DNA of 64,000 nucleotides from contig CANAAV010000006.1 of assembly GCA_947346365.1 (NCBI GenBank), forward strand, positions 61,281 through 125,280. Reading direction: 5' to 3'. Positions 50,029 to 57,491 of this stretch are shown here, piece by piece (the first letter of the stretch is position 1; each line of letters starts with the position of its first letter). Source of the DNA: an uncultured Flavonifractor sp. Its GTDB lineage: Bacteria > Bacillota > Clostridia > Oscillospirales > Oscillospiraceae. The notes beneath the pieces were generated by a model, which saw nothing but the letters and a program-made list of their open reading frames with translations, made no database searches and was not told the origin of the DNA. The position numbers and the translations under genes are program-made.

Positions 50029-50864
50029 CGTTTTGGGACCGGGCCGCCACCTTGCAGATCGGGCCGAAGCTCTACGACCTCTCAAAGCTCTACTTCACCT
50101 TCGACATCCCGTTTGTTGATTCCGAGGAGCTGAACACGGGCACGATCACGGCACATAACCTGTCCAAGGCCACCCGGAGCGAGATCAAGAAGGGGATGGT
50201 CGTCATCATCAACGCAGGCTATGTGGGGGACCTGGGCTGCATCTTTGTCGGGAAAGTCTCCCGGTGCGTTTCCAAGCAGCAGGGGACGGAGTGGATAACC
50301 ACCATCACCGCCGCCACGGCCCTGGATGAGTGGCTGACATCAGAGGTAAACAAGACCTACGCCGCCGGAAGCAAGGCCAGCTCCATCCTGAAAGACCTGT
50401 TGAACATCTTCGGGGTGGAAATCGGGACCTTCGAGCTGGTGGTGGATAAGGACTACCCCCGGGGGAAAGTCTGCAAGGGCAAGGTCAAGGATGTCGTGCG
50501 AGAGATCGCAACCCTGGACTGCAAAAGCCGCTTCCTCATCCGCAACGGGACGGTCATCATCAACGACCCCACCAAGGGCCAGAACATGGGCTATCTGCTG
50601 TCCTCCGCCACCGGGCTGCTGAAAGCCACGGATGAGATGGAGGACACCGAGCCCGTCACCAACCAGACCACCATAGACGACGGCGGCGAGGCTGAGGAAC
50701 AGACCTACACCCGGCGCTGCCTCCTCAACTACCATCTGGCCGCTGCCGATGTCGTCACAATTCAGGAAAGAATCCTGAACGGCGCGTTCCTCATCAAGGC
50801 CGGGCGGCACACTGGGAATCCGACCGGGGACTGGGTAACAGAAATCGAGGTAAAGCCGGTATGA
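50025..50864 (+). CDS. Baseplate hub protein, gpD/gp43-like
   Basis: 279 residues from ATG 50025. Beta-rich hub architecture (IPFVDSEELNTGTITAHNLSKATRSEIKKGMVVIINAGY.., KVSRCVSKQQGTEWITTITA.., GKVKDVVREIATLDCKSRFLIRNGTVII) resembles phage protein D and gp27-like rings that carry the spike. Placement directly before the spike supports this. Confidence 0.75.
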   Translation: MTFWDRAATLQIGPKLYDLSKLYFTFDIPFVDSEELNTGTITAHNLSKATRSEIKKGMVVIINAGYVGDLGCIFVGKVSRCVSKQQGTEWITTITAATALDEWLTSEVNKTYAAGSKASSILKDLLNIFGVEIGTFELVVDKDYPRGKVCKGKVKDVVREIATLDCKSRFLIRNGTVIINDPTKGQNMGYLLSSATGLLKATDEMEDTEPVTNQTTIDDGGEAEEQTYTRRCLLNYHLAAADVVTIQERILNGAFLIKAGRHTGNPTGDWVTEIEVKPV

Positions 50865-51469
50865 GCAGAGAGAGCTACAACGTAGACAACCGAGAAAATA
50901 AGGCCCTTCTGGAGAGCGTCCGTGTGTCCGCCCTCTGCAAGGTGACCAAGTTCGACGCATCCACCATGACGGTGGACGTTCAGCCTCTTTCCAAGGCCCT
51001 GGACGGCGGCGTCTACCGGACGCCGCCCCCGGTGCTGGGCGTCCCCGTCGCCATGATACGGGGCGGGGGCTTCTTCCTCCGCCCCTGGTACAAGTCCGGG
51101 GACGTGGGCGTCATCGTCTATGCGGACCACGATATTGACCGCATAGCCGAGGCGGGCCAGGAGTGCCAACCGAATACAGAGCGCAATCACGGGGACGAAG
51201 ACGGCATCTTTGTCGGGGCCTTCGTCCCCAAAAGCAACCCCATTTCCGGTGTCCCTGACGATACACTGGTCGTGTCCACCGAGGGCGGGAGCGTCTACAT
51301 CGCCCTGCACCATGACCACATCGAGATCAAGGGGGACATCAAGCACACTGGCAACACAGAGCAGACGGGCCGGACTGATGTGACCGAGGATGTCACCGCC
51401 GCCGGGATAAGCCTGGCACACCACACTCATACCGGCGACAGCGGAGGGTCTACCTCTCAGCCACATTAA
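50861..51469 (+). CDS. Gp138-like membrane-puncturing spike
   Basis: 202 residues from ATG 50861. An OB-fold-like N-terminus (VSALCKVTKFDASTMTVDVQPL..WYKSGDVGVIVYADHDID) is followed by a beta-helical needle. A His-rich tip (LAHHTHTGDSGG) probably binds iron or zinc, as in P2/phi92 spikes. It pierces the host envelope on contraction. Confidence 0.85.
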   Translation: MSRESYNVDNRENKALLESVRVSALCKVTKFDASTMTVDVQPLSKALDGGVYRTPPPVLGVPVAMIRGGGFFLRPWYKSGDVGVIVYADHDIDRIAEAGQECQPNTERNHGDEDGIFVGAFVPKSNPISGVPDDTLVVSTEGGSVYIALHHDHIEIKGDIKHTGNTEQTGRTDVTEDVTAAGISLAHHTHTGDSGGSTSQPH

Positions 51470-51482
51470 GGGGGCAGCAACC

Positions 51483-51854
51483 ATGGCAAAGATAACCGTT
51501 TTGAAGCTGGACCCGGAAAGCCGGGACCTCTGCTTTGATGCTGATGGCATCATGGACCAACTTGAGGACGGTGAGGCCATCGCGCAGAATATCCGCAACA
51601 ATCTGAACACCTGGAAGGGCGAATTTGAGCTTGATACCTCCCATGGAACAGCATGGGAGCGCATCGTGGGACAGCACTCCTCCGGCATCGAGGATGAGGC
51701 AGACGACGTGCTCAGAGCCTCTATCTTCCAGGAGCCATACGTCCGGGAAATCGAAAGCCTCACACCCCTTGTGGAGGGGCGCAAGATCGGGGCGGAGTTC
51801 TATGGCACATTGTATGACGGCTCTACCGTCAGAGTGGAGGCGAAAAGCGAATGA
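51483..51854 (+). CDS. Gp25-like baseplate wedge protein
   Basis: 123 residues from ATG 51483 after AAGGGGGCA. DADGIMDQLEDGEAIAQNIRNNLNTWKGEFELDTSHG follows the gp25/W pattern. It sits between spike and gpJ, the conserved order in contractile systems. It overlaps gpJ by four bases. Confidence 0.8.
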   Translation: MAKITVLKLDPESRDLCFDADGIMDQLEDGEAIAQNIRNNLNTWKGEFELDTSHGTAWERIVGQHSSGIEDEADDVLRASIFQEPYVREIESLTPLVEGRKIGAEFYGTLYDGSTVRVEAKSE

Positions 51855-53038
51855 ACGAAAAAGGCTGGGGCTTAACCTCCCTGGGCTTCCGCAGGCCGAC
51901 CTATGTGGAGCTGCTGGACGCCCTGGAGTACAAGGCCCGGGAGCTGTTTGGTAGCACCGCCAATTTGACCGTGAGGAGCCCCCTGGGCTTGTTCCTGCGG
52001 ATTTACGCATGGATGCTGAATATCCTGTTCTCCGTCCTGGAGGATGTCTACAACAGCCGTTTCGTGGACACCGCGGTCGGTACATCCCTTCTGAACCTGG
52101 GCCGGGCCATTGGCCTGCGGGTCCTCCCGGCTCAGAAGGCGACCGGCTACCTCACAGTCACCGGGCCGCCCGGGACACTGATACCTGCGGGGTGGTTGGC
52201 CGAGACTGCTGCTGGCATCCAATTCTACGCCGTCACCGATACCGAGATCAAGGCGGCCGGGACGGCGCTCATCCCGGCCATGGCCGTGGAGAAGGGGCCC
52301 TATGGCAACGTCGAAGCCGGGACCGTGACTACGATCACCAACCCCGGCGCCGTCGCTGGCCTGGAATCCGTCACGAACCAAAAGCCCTTTACAGGGGGCC
52401 GGGAGCGCGAGACGGATGAGGAATACCGCGACCGCTACTACATCTCCGTAGACTACGCCGGGGGCGTCAATGCGGACGCCATCCGGGCCGCCCTGCTCCA
52501 GGAGGTTGAGGGCATCATGGAGGCCAAAGTCTTCGAGAACGACACGGACTTTGAAGACGAACACGGCCTTCCCCCTCACTCCATCGAGGCCATTGTCTAC
52601 GGCGGCCTGGAGAGCGACATCGCCCGCGTGATCTATGACAAGCTGGGGACCGGTATCCAGACCAAGGGCGATATTGTGGTCCCTATTATCACTCTGAGCG
52701 GGAACACCAAGGACATCCGCTTCAACCGCCCGCACCCCGTCCCCATCTATGTCCAGATCACCAACCTGTCTACGGACGGGAACTTTCCGAAGGATGGAAA
52801 CAACCGCCTGATTGCTGCTGTCGTTCAGTATATTGGAAACCGCGAAAGCGGAGGCGTCGGCGTTGGTGAAATTCTATACCACCAAAAGCTGCCAGCAGTC
52901 CTTTACGCTGTTCCCGGTGTCCTGGACTTTGACGTCTATCTTGGGACCGACCCGGATAACCTCCAGATGGAAAACATCCGAGTGGATAGCCGCAGCAAGG
53001 TGGTCACAGATGAGGGGAAGGTGAGCATCGTTGAATAG
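51851..53038 (+). CDS. Baseplate J-like protein
   Basis: 395 residues from ATG 51851. GpJ landmarks are FRRPTYVELLDALEYKARELFG, RFVDTAVGTSLLNLGRAIGLRVLPAQKATGYLTVTG, KPFTGGRERETDEEYRDRYY and the late GVGVGEILYHQKLPAVLYAVPGV. It forms the outer baseplate wedge that triggers sheath contraction. Confidence 0.92.
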   Translation: MNEKGWGLTSLGFRRPTYVELLDALEYKARELFGSTANLTVRSPLGLFLRIYAWMLNILFSVLEDVYNSRFVDTAVGTSLLNLGRAIGLRVLPAQKATGYLTVTGPPGTLIPAGWLAETAAGIQFYAVTDTEIKAAGTALIPAMAVEKGPYGNVEAGTVTTITNPGAVAGLESVTNQKPFTGGRERETDEEYRDRYYISVDYAGGVNADAIRAALLQEVEGIMEAKVFENDTDFEDEHGLPPHSIEAIVYGGLESDIARVIYDKLGTGIQTKGDIVVPIITLSGNTKDIRFNRPHPVPIYVQITNLSTDGNFPKDGNNRLIAAVVQYIGNRESGGVGVGEILYHQKLPAVLYAVPGVLDFDVYLGTDPDNLQMENIRVDSRSKVVTDEGKVSIVE

Positions 53039-53948
53039 ATATGGATTTTGGGGCCGTATGCTGGATATGCTCACCAGTGCCTATGCCCGGTCCGACATCC
53101 GTAACGCCAAGAGGGGATTGCCTCCAGAGACAAACATAGGCCGCCTATTCTATCTCATTGCCGAAGGATTTGAGATCATCTTTGAAAACGCACAACGCGT
53201 TAAAGAATGGGATGACCTGGACAACGCTCAAGGTGCTATTCTGGACCGATATGGTGCGAATTTCGGTGTTGCCCGAGGTTCTGCCAGCGACGCACTGTAC
53301 CGCATTTTTATCAGGGTTAAGATGATTGCCCAGTTGTCCGGCGGCGACAACGATGCCATCATCAATGCTGCTGCGGAGCTGCTGGGGGTGGATTACTCTG
53401 ACATCCTCGTAGAGGATATTTACCCGGCGAAGATTGCCTTATATGTAGACCAGACCCTCTTGAGCGAGGAAAGACTTGAGCTCATTGAGCAAATCGCTCA
53501 TGCGATCAAACGCGCCCTGATTGCGGGTGTTGGCATCCACCTGTATCTCAGGACCTACCGCACCTATCGTTACGACTTGCCTGTCTATCACGGCGGCGCC
53601 ATAATGACACGTTTCCAGTATAGCCCGATCAGCCAAGATCGCCGAGAGATATGGGACGTTAATGTAGCACATGGCGGCGCTGTCATAGCCCGGTTTGCTG
53701 CTCCTCCCATCGGAGAAGATAGGAGACATCTGCACCCTCTTTCGGTCGCACACGGGGGAGCTGTTGGGACAAGTTTTTCTTATCCGCCAACAGGTGCAAC
53801 CAGAAGCCATGCGCAGCCCGTTTCTGTGGCCCTAGGAGGCGTTTTGCAACCCACCATAAGCAGAGTACAAAAGGCCGCTGAGGGCCGTCAAAACGGCGCA
53901 GGTGGGGCTTACACCCGTGTTCATATCAAGCCAAGGCGAATTGATTAA
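53031..53948 (+). CDS. Baseplate gpI / DUF2612-like protein with 27-residue repeats
   Basis: 305 residues from TTG 53031 (GGTGAG upstream). Residues 1 to about 170 resemble gpI/DUF2612 (IGRLFYLIAEGFEIIFENAQRVKEWDDLDNAQGAILDRYGANFGVAR). Residues 185-265 are three 27-residue repeats beginning VYHGGA, VAHGGA, VAHGGA and a partial fourth (VALGG). They may fold as a beta-prism or trimeric adaptor that holds the fibres encoded next. Confidence 0.8.
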   Translation: MNRYGFWGRMLDMLTSAYARSDIRNAKRGLPPETNIGRLFYLIAEGFEIIFENAQRVKEWDDLDNAQGAILDRYGANFGVARGSASDALYRIFIRVKMIAQLSGGDNDAIINAAAELLGVDYSDILVEDIYPAKIALYVDQTLLSEERLELIEQIAHAIKRALIAGVGIHLYLRTYRTYRYDLPVYHGGAIMTRFQYSPISQDRREIWDVNVAHGGAVIARFAAPPIGEDRRHLHPLSVAHGGAVGTSFSYPPTGATRSHAQPVSVALGGVLQPTISRVQKAAEGRQNGAGGAYTRVHIKPRRID

Positions 53949-53962
53949 GAGGAGGAATCGAC

Positions 53963-54595
53963 GTGGAGAAATACGAAGACGGCTGCTATGGCAACGTCAA
54001 GGGGATCGCCCTCATTGGAAAGGTCCTGGCTGGCCGTTGCAAGATGCACTATACCCGTGTGGCGGTCGGAAAAGGCTCTCTGCCGGAGGACATGACCCCG
54101 AAGGTCCTGGAGGAACCGCCTGAATATGTGATGGATGCCATGATTAACTCTGTCACCAACCCGGTGGACGGCGAGTGCCAGGTCTCCGTCCAAATCAACA
54201 GTTCAAAAGTGGAGAAGGGCTTCCATGCGACATGGCTCATTCTGTATGCAGAGGACCCGGACGACGGAGAGGTCCCCTACACGGCCCTGCGGCTGGAAGA
54301 TGAGCCGGAATGGATTAGACCCAAAACCTCTATCGTCGGGAAGCTGGCGCACTTCGACATCATCGCTGCTGTTGGCGATGTGGATGAGGTGTTTGCCTCC
54401 ATTGACCCTGACGCTTTGGTCACTACGGAAACTGTTAAGCAACTCATCGCCGAGCACAACCAGGACCCGGAAGCCCATCCGGACATTATCCGAGCCATTA
54501 TGATGGGAGAGGTTACGTCCCCTTTGACAACACAGGATGATGTTGAGCTTGTTACTATGGACGGTACGGTTATTTCTGCCGTTAAAAGATTATAA
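53963..54595 (+). CDS. Putative tail fibre/collar protein
   Basis: 210 residues from GTG 53963 after AGGAGG. The N-terminus (CYGNVKGIALIGKVLAGRCKMHYTRVAVGKGSLPED) is shared by proteins that begin tail-fibre cassettes. A helical C-terminus follows. Base composition from here to 58670 is clearly more AT-rich than the packaging genes, suggesting a separately acquired fibre/DGR module. Confidence 0.65.
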   Translation: MEKYEDGCYGNVKGIALIGKVLAGRCKMHYTRVAVGKGSLPEDMTPKVLEEPPEYVMDAMINSVTNPVDGECQVSVQINSSKVEKGFHATWLILYAEDPDDGEVPYTALRLEDEPEWIRPKTSIVGKLAHFDIIAAVGDVDEVFASIDPDALVTTETVKQLIAEHNQDPEAHPDIIRAIMMGEVTSPLTTQDDVELVTMDGTVISAVKRL

Positions 54596-54610
54596 GGAGG
54601 ACAACAGAAA

Positions 54611-55045
54611 ATGAGCATCAGAACAGGTGAATTGCCGCAGGCTTCGTCTGTGACTGCCAAAAACTCCATGCTTGTGAACACGGACAATGGTACAGAGCAA
54701 CTGGAGTTTGGCAAGGCCAGTCAGTTTTTCCAGGAAGCTCTTAAACCCGCCATGCGGGCTGAGGCTGCTGCACAGGTACGGAGTGCAGACGGATTTGAAA
54801 GCGGGAGCGTCAGGCTTACCAATAGCCAGGCGTACCCGTTCAACGCCGGAACGGCCACGGTCGTACTTAACACCCCCAGGCAGAATATGGACTATGTTGT
54901 CAACGTCGAGGTGACTGCGGCCGCAGGCAACATCCAGACCGTTGAAGTGTATGATAAGCAGCTCAACGGTTTCAAACTTCGTTATGATGGGTCGGCAACG
55001 TCCGCCACCATTAAATATTATGTTACAGGAGGAATGCAGGCATGA
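54611..55045 (+). CDS. Putative tail-fibre associated protein
   Basis: 144 residues from ATG 54611 after AAGGAGG. The N-terminal 50 residues (SIRTGELPQASSVTAKNSMLVNTDNG) resemble fibre attachment segments. A beta-rich C-terminus (TVVLNTPRQNMDYVVNVEVTAAAGNIQTVEVYD) could be a trimeric shaft. It overlaps the next gene by four bases. Confidence 0.55.
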   Translation: MSIRTGELPQASSVTAKNSMLVNTDNGTEQLEFGKASQFFQEALKPAMRAEAAAQVRSADGFESGSVRLTNSQAYPFNAGTATVVLNTPRQNMDYVVNVEVTAAAGNIQTVEVYDKQLNGFKLRYDGSATSATIKYYVTGGMQA

Positions 55046-55377
55046 ATATCATCCACAAGAACGAGGGGCCCAAAATTCCCTATACTGTGAGGGGCAGCAA
55101 GATCACTTTCGACGATGAGGTGATGTATAACCTCTCCAAGTACGAGCGGGATGAGGCCAGCCACATCGACCTGTGCCGGGATAAATTCGGCAATCTGGTG
55201 TCCGGTGTGATTCCCGGCTCTGCGGAGCGGTATGTGGCGCAGATCGACATTCCGGCCCGCAGCTATAACTATGTGCCGGACGGCGAGGATGAGGACGGCA
55301 ATCCCAAGAAGAAGCAGGTGGCCGTCCCGCTGGATATGGACGACGTGACGCTTACGCTCTGGAGCATGGAGGACTGA
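55042..55377 (+). CDS. Small beta-rich protein before the DGR target
   Basis: 111 residues from ATG 55042. YTVRGSKITFDDEVMYNLSKYERDEASHIDLC and IDIPARSYNYVP indicate a beta fold. Its position just before the variable protein suggests a fibre adaptor or chaperone for it. No family recognised. Confidence 0.5.
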   Translation: MNIIHKNEGPKIPYTVRGSKITFDDEVMYNLSKYERDEASHIDLCRDKFGNLVSGVIPGSAERYVAQIDIPARSYNYVPDGEDEDGNPKKKQVAVPLDMDDVTLTLWSMED

Positions 55378-55381
55378 TGTA

Positions 55382-56494
55382 ATGTTTAACAATTTTGACA
55401 CACTCAAGCTGGCCGTGGAAACGGTACATCCGAACAACACGGTGTTGCTGGACGATATGGGGATGCCTTCCATTATGGTCCGTATTCCCAAATTCAAAAT
55501 TTCGGATGTGATTGAGGGAGGGTCTACGGCCACTTTTCCCGCTTTCATCGTGAATGGTGTGGAGGTTCCGGAGATTTTGATTTCCAAGTACCCCAATATC
55601 GTTATGAATGAGCGGGCCTATAGCCTTCCCATGCGTGACCCCAGGGCTTATGTGAATTACGACCAGGCCAAGCAGTATTGCCAGAACAAGGGGACTGGAT
55701 GGCATCTGATGTCCAATGCGGAGTGGATGGCTATTGCGTATTGGTGTAAGAAAAATGGCTTTGTGCCTGGCGGAAATACCAGCTATGGTTGCAATCATGC
55801 GGCGCCCCATGAAAAGGGAACTCCCAGCTATACATACGGTGAGGGAACGATTGGCCGGACCTTTACAGGGTCCGGCCCTGTTACTTGGGCGCACGATGGT
55901 ACGGCTGCCGGTATCTTTGACCTGTGCGGGAATGTGTGGGAATGGGTGTCTGGCCTGCGGCTGCACAATGGAGAAATCCAGGTGATTCCGGACAACAATT
56001 CTGCCAGGGGCGTGGATGAGAGCGCAACCAGTCCCTTGTGGCGGGCGATGTTGCAGGATGGTACTCTGGTAGCTCCTGGGCCTGCTGGGACGTTGAAGTA
56101 TGATAACTCTATTACCGGCGATGCAACGCAGACCAACCACGATATTGGTGGTGCTGCTGAGTTGAGCACGGTAAGGAATAACCCGATGTATACCGGTGGG
56201 GATGTGGACGACTATTACGGTTATCAGTATCAGACATATGAAAGCCTGGCGGCAAAAGCTGGTATCACAGTCCCGGAGATCGCCAAGGTGCTGGGTTTGT
56301 TCCCCACCAATCCTACGGCTGGCGGCCATGATGGTGATGGGCTGTGGGTTCGGAATTACGGAGAGCGGCTTCCTTTGCGCGGCGGCTACTGGGGCACTGC
56401 TTCCAGGTCCGGCGTGTTCGCGCTCTACCTGGCTGTCTCGCGCGCGAGCAGTGACCACCATGTTGGTTTCCGCGCCGCTTTTGTAAATCTGTAA
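55382..56494 (+). CDS. DGR target: lectin-fold tail-tip protein with variable repeat
   Basis: 370 residues from ATG 55382. The C-terminal about 280 residues have a formylglycine-enzyme/C-type-lectin fold (QYCQNKGTGWHLMSNAEWMAIAYW, GIFDLCGNVWEWVSG). The final 37 residues (330-366) are the variable repeat, LRGGYWGTASRSGVFALYLA..GFRAAF. It differs from the template at nine codons, all Asn, Asp or Glu codons in the template. This is the expected form of a DGR-diversified receptor-binding protein displayed at the tail tip. Confidence 0.93.
   Translation: MFNNFDTLKLAVETVHPNNTVLLDDMGMPSIMVRIPKFKISDVIEGGSTATFPAFIVNGVEVPEILISKYPNIVMNERAYSLPMRDPRAYVNYDQAKQYCQNKGTGWHLMSNAEWMAIAYWCKKNGFVPGGNTSYGCNHAAPHEKGTPSYTYGEGTIGRTFTGSGPVTWAHDGTAAGIFDLCGNVWEWVSGLRLHNGEIQVIPDNNSARGVDESATSPLWRAMLQDGTLVAPGPAGTLKYDNSITGDATQTNHDIGGAAELSTVRNNPMYTGGDVDDYYGYQYQTYESLAAKAGITVPEIAKVLGLFPTNPTAGGHDGDGLWVRNYGERLPLRGGYWGTASRSGVFALYLAVSRASSDHHVGFRAAFVNL
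56368..56479 (+). repeat. Variable repeat (VR) of the DGR
   Basis: 112 bases aligned without gaps to TR 57204-57315 (offset 836). There are 11 differences: all lie at adenines of TR (five A to C, four A to G... direction by site given in the findings). The 3' end TTTCCGCGCCGCT is invariant and serves as the initiation-of-mutagenic-homing sequence. Confidence 0.93.
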
Positions 56495-56517
56495 ATCTGG
56501 TATTTGTAATCTGGTTT

Positions 56518-56535
56518 CCGACGCGGTAGCGTCGG
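56518..56535 (+). other. DGR hairpin/cruciform after VR
   Basis: CCGACGC-GGTA-GCGTCGG: 7-bp stem with a GRNA-type tetraloop, 38 bases after the VR end. Such hairpins stimulate retrohoming in studied DGRs. Confidence 0.75.
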
Positions 56536-56539
56536 TTTA

Positions 56540-56566
56540 CCCCTCCGGGGCAAAGCCCCGGAGGGG
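56540..56566 (+). terminator. Hairpin after the DGR target gene
   Basis: CCCCTCCGGGGC-aaa-GCCCCGGAGGGG, a perfect 12-bp stem without a clear U-tract (TCGCGTAAAATTTT follows). Likely limits late transcription into the avd/TR/RT part. Confidence 0.6.
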
Positions 56567-56652
56567 TCGCGTAAAATTTTGAAAATGGGGGTATTTTTTT
56601 CTATGCCTTTGTGGTAAAATTTTAAGCAATTCCTGTCGAAGGGGGATGGAGG

Positions 56653-57183
56653 ATGCCAGAAGGAGACGCTAACGAGCAGTTAGATTCGGAGAAATTGGTC
56701 GTTCAGAAAGGCGATCTGCTTATCCAACAGAAAATCTATGACATGATACTCTACGCATACCCAGCGCTGGAGCAGATGCCTAAATCGCAAAAATTTAGCC
56801 TAGCGCAGGATATGAAACACTGTATGGATAAAATTATGCGATTGACCATTTCGGCCAATAAGAAATATACAAAGCGCACCACGCTCCAAGAGCTTGACGT
56901 CGAAATTGCTGCCCTCAAGATTTATCTGCGGATAGCTTACGACTTGAAGTACCTCCCTCCCAAAAAATATGAAGTTTGGACAGGGATGATGGTGGAGATC
57001 GGGAAAATGGTGGGCGGCTGGATTCGGTCCCAGCGGGAGGCTGCCGAGCCGCCAAAACCGGATGCCGAGAAGCGGTACTGTTCTGAGTGTTCAGCAGAAA
57101 TCCCGGAGAAGGCGTTCAAGTATTCCATGGACCATTTTGGGCGGGCTTTGTGCTACAAATGCCAGAGGAAAAACAAAAAGTAA
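56653..57183 (+). CDS. avd: Avd accessory protein with C-terminal zinc finger
   Basis: 176 residues from ATG 56653. Residues about 15-130 are the Avd four-helix bundle (LLIQQKIYDMILYAYPALEQMPKSQKFSLAQDMKHCMDKIMRL.., LDVEIAALKIYLRIAYDLKYLPPKKYEVW), which forms a pentamer that binds RT and template RNA. Residues about 140-173 add a zinc finger (RYCSECSAEIPEKAF..MDHFGRALCYKCQ) not found in classic Avd. The same finger type ends the annealing-like protein at 15323. Confidence 0.88.
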   Translation: MPEGDANEQLDSEKLVVQKGDLLIQQKIYDMILYAYPALEQMPKSQKFSLAQDMKHCMDKIMRLTISANKKYTKRTTLQELDVEIAALKIYLRIAYDLKYLPPKKYEVWTGMMVEIGKMVGGWIRSQREAAEPPKPDAEKRYCSECSAEIPEKAFKYSMDHFGRALCYKCQRKNKK

Positions 57184-57203
57184 ATCTATGGGGACAAATC
57201 GGC

Positions 57204-57315
57204 GCTTCCTTTGCGCGGCGGCAACTGGGACAATGCTTCCAGGTCCGGCGTGTTCGCGCTCAACCTGAATGAATCGCGCGCGAACAGTAACCACAATGTT
57301 GGTTTCCGCGCCGCT
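57204..57315 (+). repeat. Template repeat (TR) of the DGR
   Basis: 112 bases, mostly non-coding, 20 bases after avd. In the VR frame it reads LRGGNWDNASRSGVFALNLNESRANSNHNVGFRAAL: adenine-rich AAC/AAT codons at the diversified sites, which avoid stop codons when A is mutated. The rest of the 57184-57491 gap would form the template RNA that primes cDNA synthesis; no other gene is seen there. Confidence 0.93.
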
Positions 57316-57491
57316 CTACCCTCCAAGCCAGATATTCAAGGCTTACGGGCCTGGTTTCAGTGCAGAGGGGATAAAGGGACTTATATCCGGCCTATCCTTC
57401 GGGATGGCAAAAACCGATTTCATGGAAGCCGTTAGTAGCCTGCCGAAAAGCAGGTGAACGCCGTGACACATGAACCCTTCGGGGGGAGAAT

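Noticed and set aside
57211-57435. ORF reading through the template repeat
   Set aside because: It is the TR read in the VR frame; the RNA, not a protein, is the functional product, and no RBS is present.
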